From: Armatimonadota bacterium
GTDB lineage: Bacteria; Armatimonadota; Armatimonadia; Armatimonadales; Capsulimonadaceae
NCBI GenBank assembly: GCA_019239955.1
Contig: JAFAZD010000289.1
Location: forward strand, 1-64,000
Length of the DNA stretch: 64,000 bases
Direction: 5' to 3'
Numbering within the stretch: position 1 is the stretch's first letter; each line of letters opens with the position of its first letter. The notes under the pieces were generated by a model, which was not told the origin of the DNA, did not search any database, and saw nothing but the letters and a program-made list of their open reading frames with translations. The position numbers and the translations under genes were made by a program. Below, piece by piece: positions 62,876-64,000 of the stretch.

Positions 62876-62880
62876 GGCGA

Positions 62881-63135
62881 TCAGCCGGGCAGAACGGGGA
62901 CGAGCAGGATTTTCAGATGTTCGTGGTCCTCGATGTCGTTTTCGGCCTCCGCCAGACGCCCATAATAGTCATAGGAGCGGATGTCATCACGGTCGGGCTG
63001 AACGACGACCTCCCACCAGTCATCTCCCGTGTGACGGATGCCGGTCTCAATCACGTTGAGGCGGTAATCCGCCGGCTGGTACGGTTCCAGATAACGCCGG
63101 ACCGTCTCAATCACCTGCTGCTTTTCGTCAACCAT
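62881..63135 (-). CDS. Small alpha/beta protein of unknown function (paralog of 63533-63820)
   Basis: MVDEKQQVIETVRRYLEPYQPADYRLNVIETGIRHTGDDWWEVVVQPDRDD...VEDHEHLKILLVPVLPG-like; overlaps HEPN gene by 8 nt. Confidence 0.65.
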   Translation of the reverse strand: MVDEKQQVIETVRRYLEPYQPADYRLNVIETGIRHTGDDWWEVVVQPDRDDIRSYDYYGRLAEAENDIEDHEHLKILLVPVLPG

Positions 63136-63505
63136 AATCCACCCCAAGCAATCGAAACAATGCAGCGGCATCACGCATCGCGTCGCGGGCAATCGCCGCA
63201 TCCAGAGTGCGTCGCTGATAGTCGGCGACGATTCGCGCCGCGTAGAGGCGCCGGATAATGGCGATACAGTCGGCTTTCGCTTTGGCCTCAAGCGGCAGGT
63301 GCAGTTTGATCAGTTTCGGCATCCCTTTGTGATTGGGCGTCTCCTGCTGGTCGCCGAATGCCACCCCATTCGCGGCTAACTCATGCGCCAAGACGCTGAA
63401 CGCCGCATAATAGAAGCGGCTCACGCAGCTACGATAGCGCCCCGTCTGATACAGTTCACGCGCCGCCTGGAAGCTGTCAACGCCGATCTCCTGCCATGTC
63501 GCCAA
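63128..63505 (-). CDS. HEPN-domain protein
   Basis: SFQAARELYQTGRYRSCVSRFYYAAFSVLAHELAANG...RRLYAARIVADYQ. Confidence 0.75.
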   Translation of the reverse strand: MATWQEIGVDSFQAARELYQTGRYRSCVSRFYYAAFSVLAHELAANGVAFGDQQETPNHKGMPKLIKLHLPLEAKAKADCIAIIRRLYAARIVADYQRRTLDAAIARDAMRDAAALFRLLGVDYG

Positions 63506-63532
63506 GATTCTCGCCCTCCCTGGTGCGCCGTC

Positions 63533-63820
63533 TCAGGACGCGCGGTTCATCCAGTCCGGGACGTCGGGCAGGAGAACGACATGGGCGTTGTCCAGCTTTT
63601 TCAGGTCGCGCTCCACCTTCTCCACGCGGGCGTTATACTCGGCGGGGTTGAGGCTGCTGCGCTGGGAACTGACGATCACGTACCACCAGCGCCCCTCCTT
63701 GTGCGTGACGTCGGGGAGTACGTCCAGCGTGTGGTCGGCGGGCTGATACGGCGCGAGGCGCTCCTCGACGAGGCGGACGATCTCCTGCGCCGTCCGTTCC
63801 GGCGTCGTTGTCTTGTTCAT
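63533..63820 (-). CDS. Small protein of unknown function (paralog of 62881-63135)
   Basis: MNKTTTPERTAQEIVRLVEERLAPYQPADHTLDVLPDVTHKEGRWWYVIVSSQ...LDNAHVVLLPDVPDW. Confidence 0.65.
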   Translation of the reverse strand: MNKTTTPERTAQEIVRLVEERLAPYQPADHTLDVLPDVTHKEGRWWYVIVSSQRSSLNPAEYNARVEKVERDLKKLDNAHVVLLPDVPDWMNRAS

Positions 63821-63848
63821 GGCTGCACCCATAATTGCCTGTGAGCCT

Positions 63849-64000
63849 CAGACTTTTCCTTCTTTTTCCTTGCGTCCCCGCGCGCCGTACCAGGCCGTCC
63901 CGAGTCCGGCGGCAATCCCCACCACGACGAACAGGGCCAGGTTGACGAGCAGGTTCTTGACCGTATCCAAGCCCAGGCGGTCGGTGATAGCATTGTAGAC
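63849..64000 (-). CDS. C-terminal end of a membrane protein (runs off right edge)
   Basis: ...VYNAITDRLGLDTVKNLLVNLALFVVVGIAAGLGTAWYGARGRKEKEGKV*. Confidence 0.55.

Overview
This is a GC-rich, gene-dense bacterial chromosomal window, probably from an environmental, carbohydrate-degrading lineage (Armatimonadota-like by inference; not provable here). From left to right it contains: a holin-like/DUF883-like pair; a dnaJ-hspR-clpC heat-shock operon with a HAIR-like operator overlapping a consensus sigma-70 promoter; an inserted segment carrying a MNT-HEPN pair and flanked by a duplicated clpC 3' end; a chemoreceptor; a sugar-acid catabolic region (YjhG/YagF-type dehydratase, epimerase, TIM-barrel isomerases, two SDRs, an L-fuconate-dehydratase-like enolase); a ParDE-like pair; two divergent intradiol-dioxygenase-like genes; holB, tmk and a DarA-like gene interrupted by a GH35 beta-galactosidase; an R3H/AAA ATPase; a PIG-L deacetylase; tandem S41 peptidases, one apparently catalytically dead; two tRNAs; a GH2/SGNH/GH2/GH4 glycan cluster; and a branched-chain amino acid block (cimA, glnB, leuB, leuA, ilvC). 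The standout is a compact minus-strand operon at about 45.7-53.5 kb. It combines RiPP-type genes (PqqD/RRE, HprK-like kinase, S26-like peptidase, nucleotidyltransferase) with terpenoid-type enzymes (squalene/terpene-cyclase-like and DDxxD isoprenoid-synthase-like), a P450 and a stand-alone acyltransferase. It also encodes a 43-aa precursor-like peptide absent from the ORF track (MNTTETVEETQLPYEKPAISSYTEAELLESMEVWGASGGGPYY), with a near-perfect Shine-Dalgarno, an ATGA overlap with the upstream gene and a strong hairpin just downstream. I propose it as a candidate undescribed RiPP/terpenoid hybrid pathway. Several MITE-like inverted-repeat elements and a two-paralog HEPN locus at the right end are also reported. 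All family calls come from reading motifs by eye; no database search was run.
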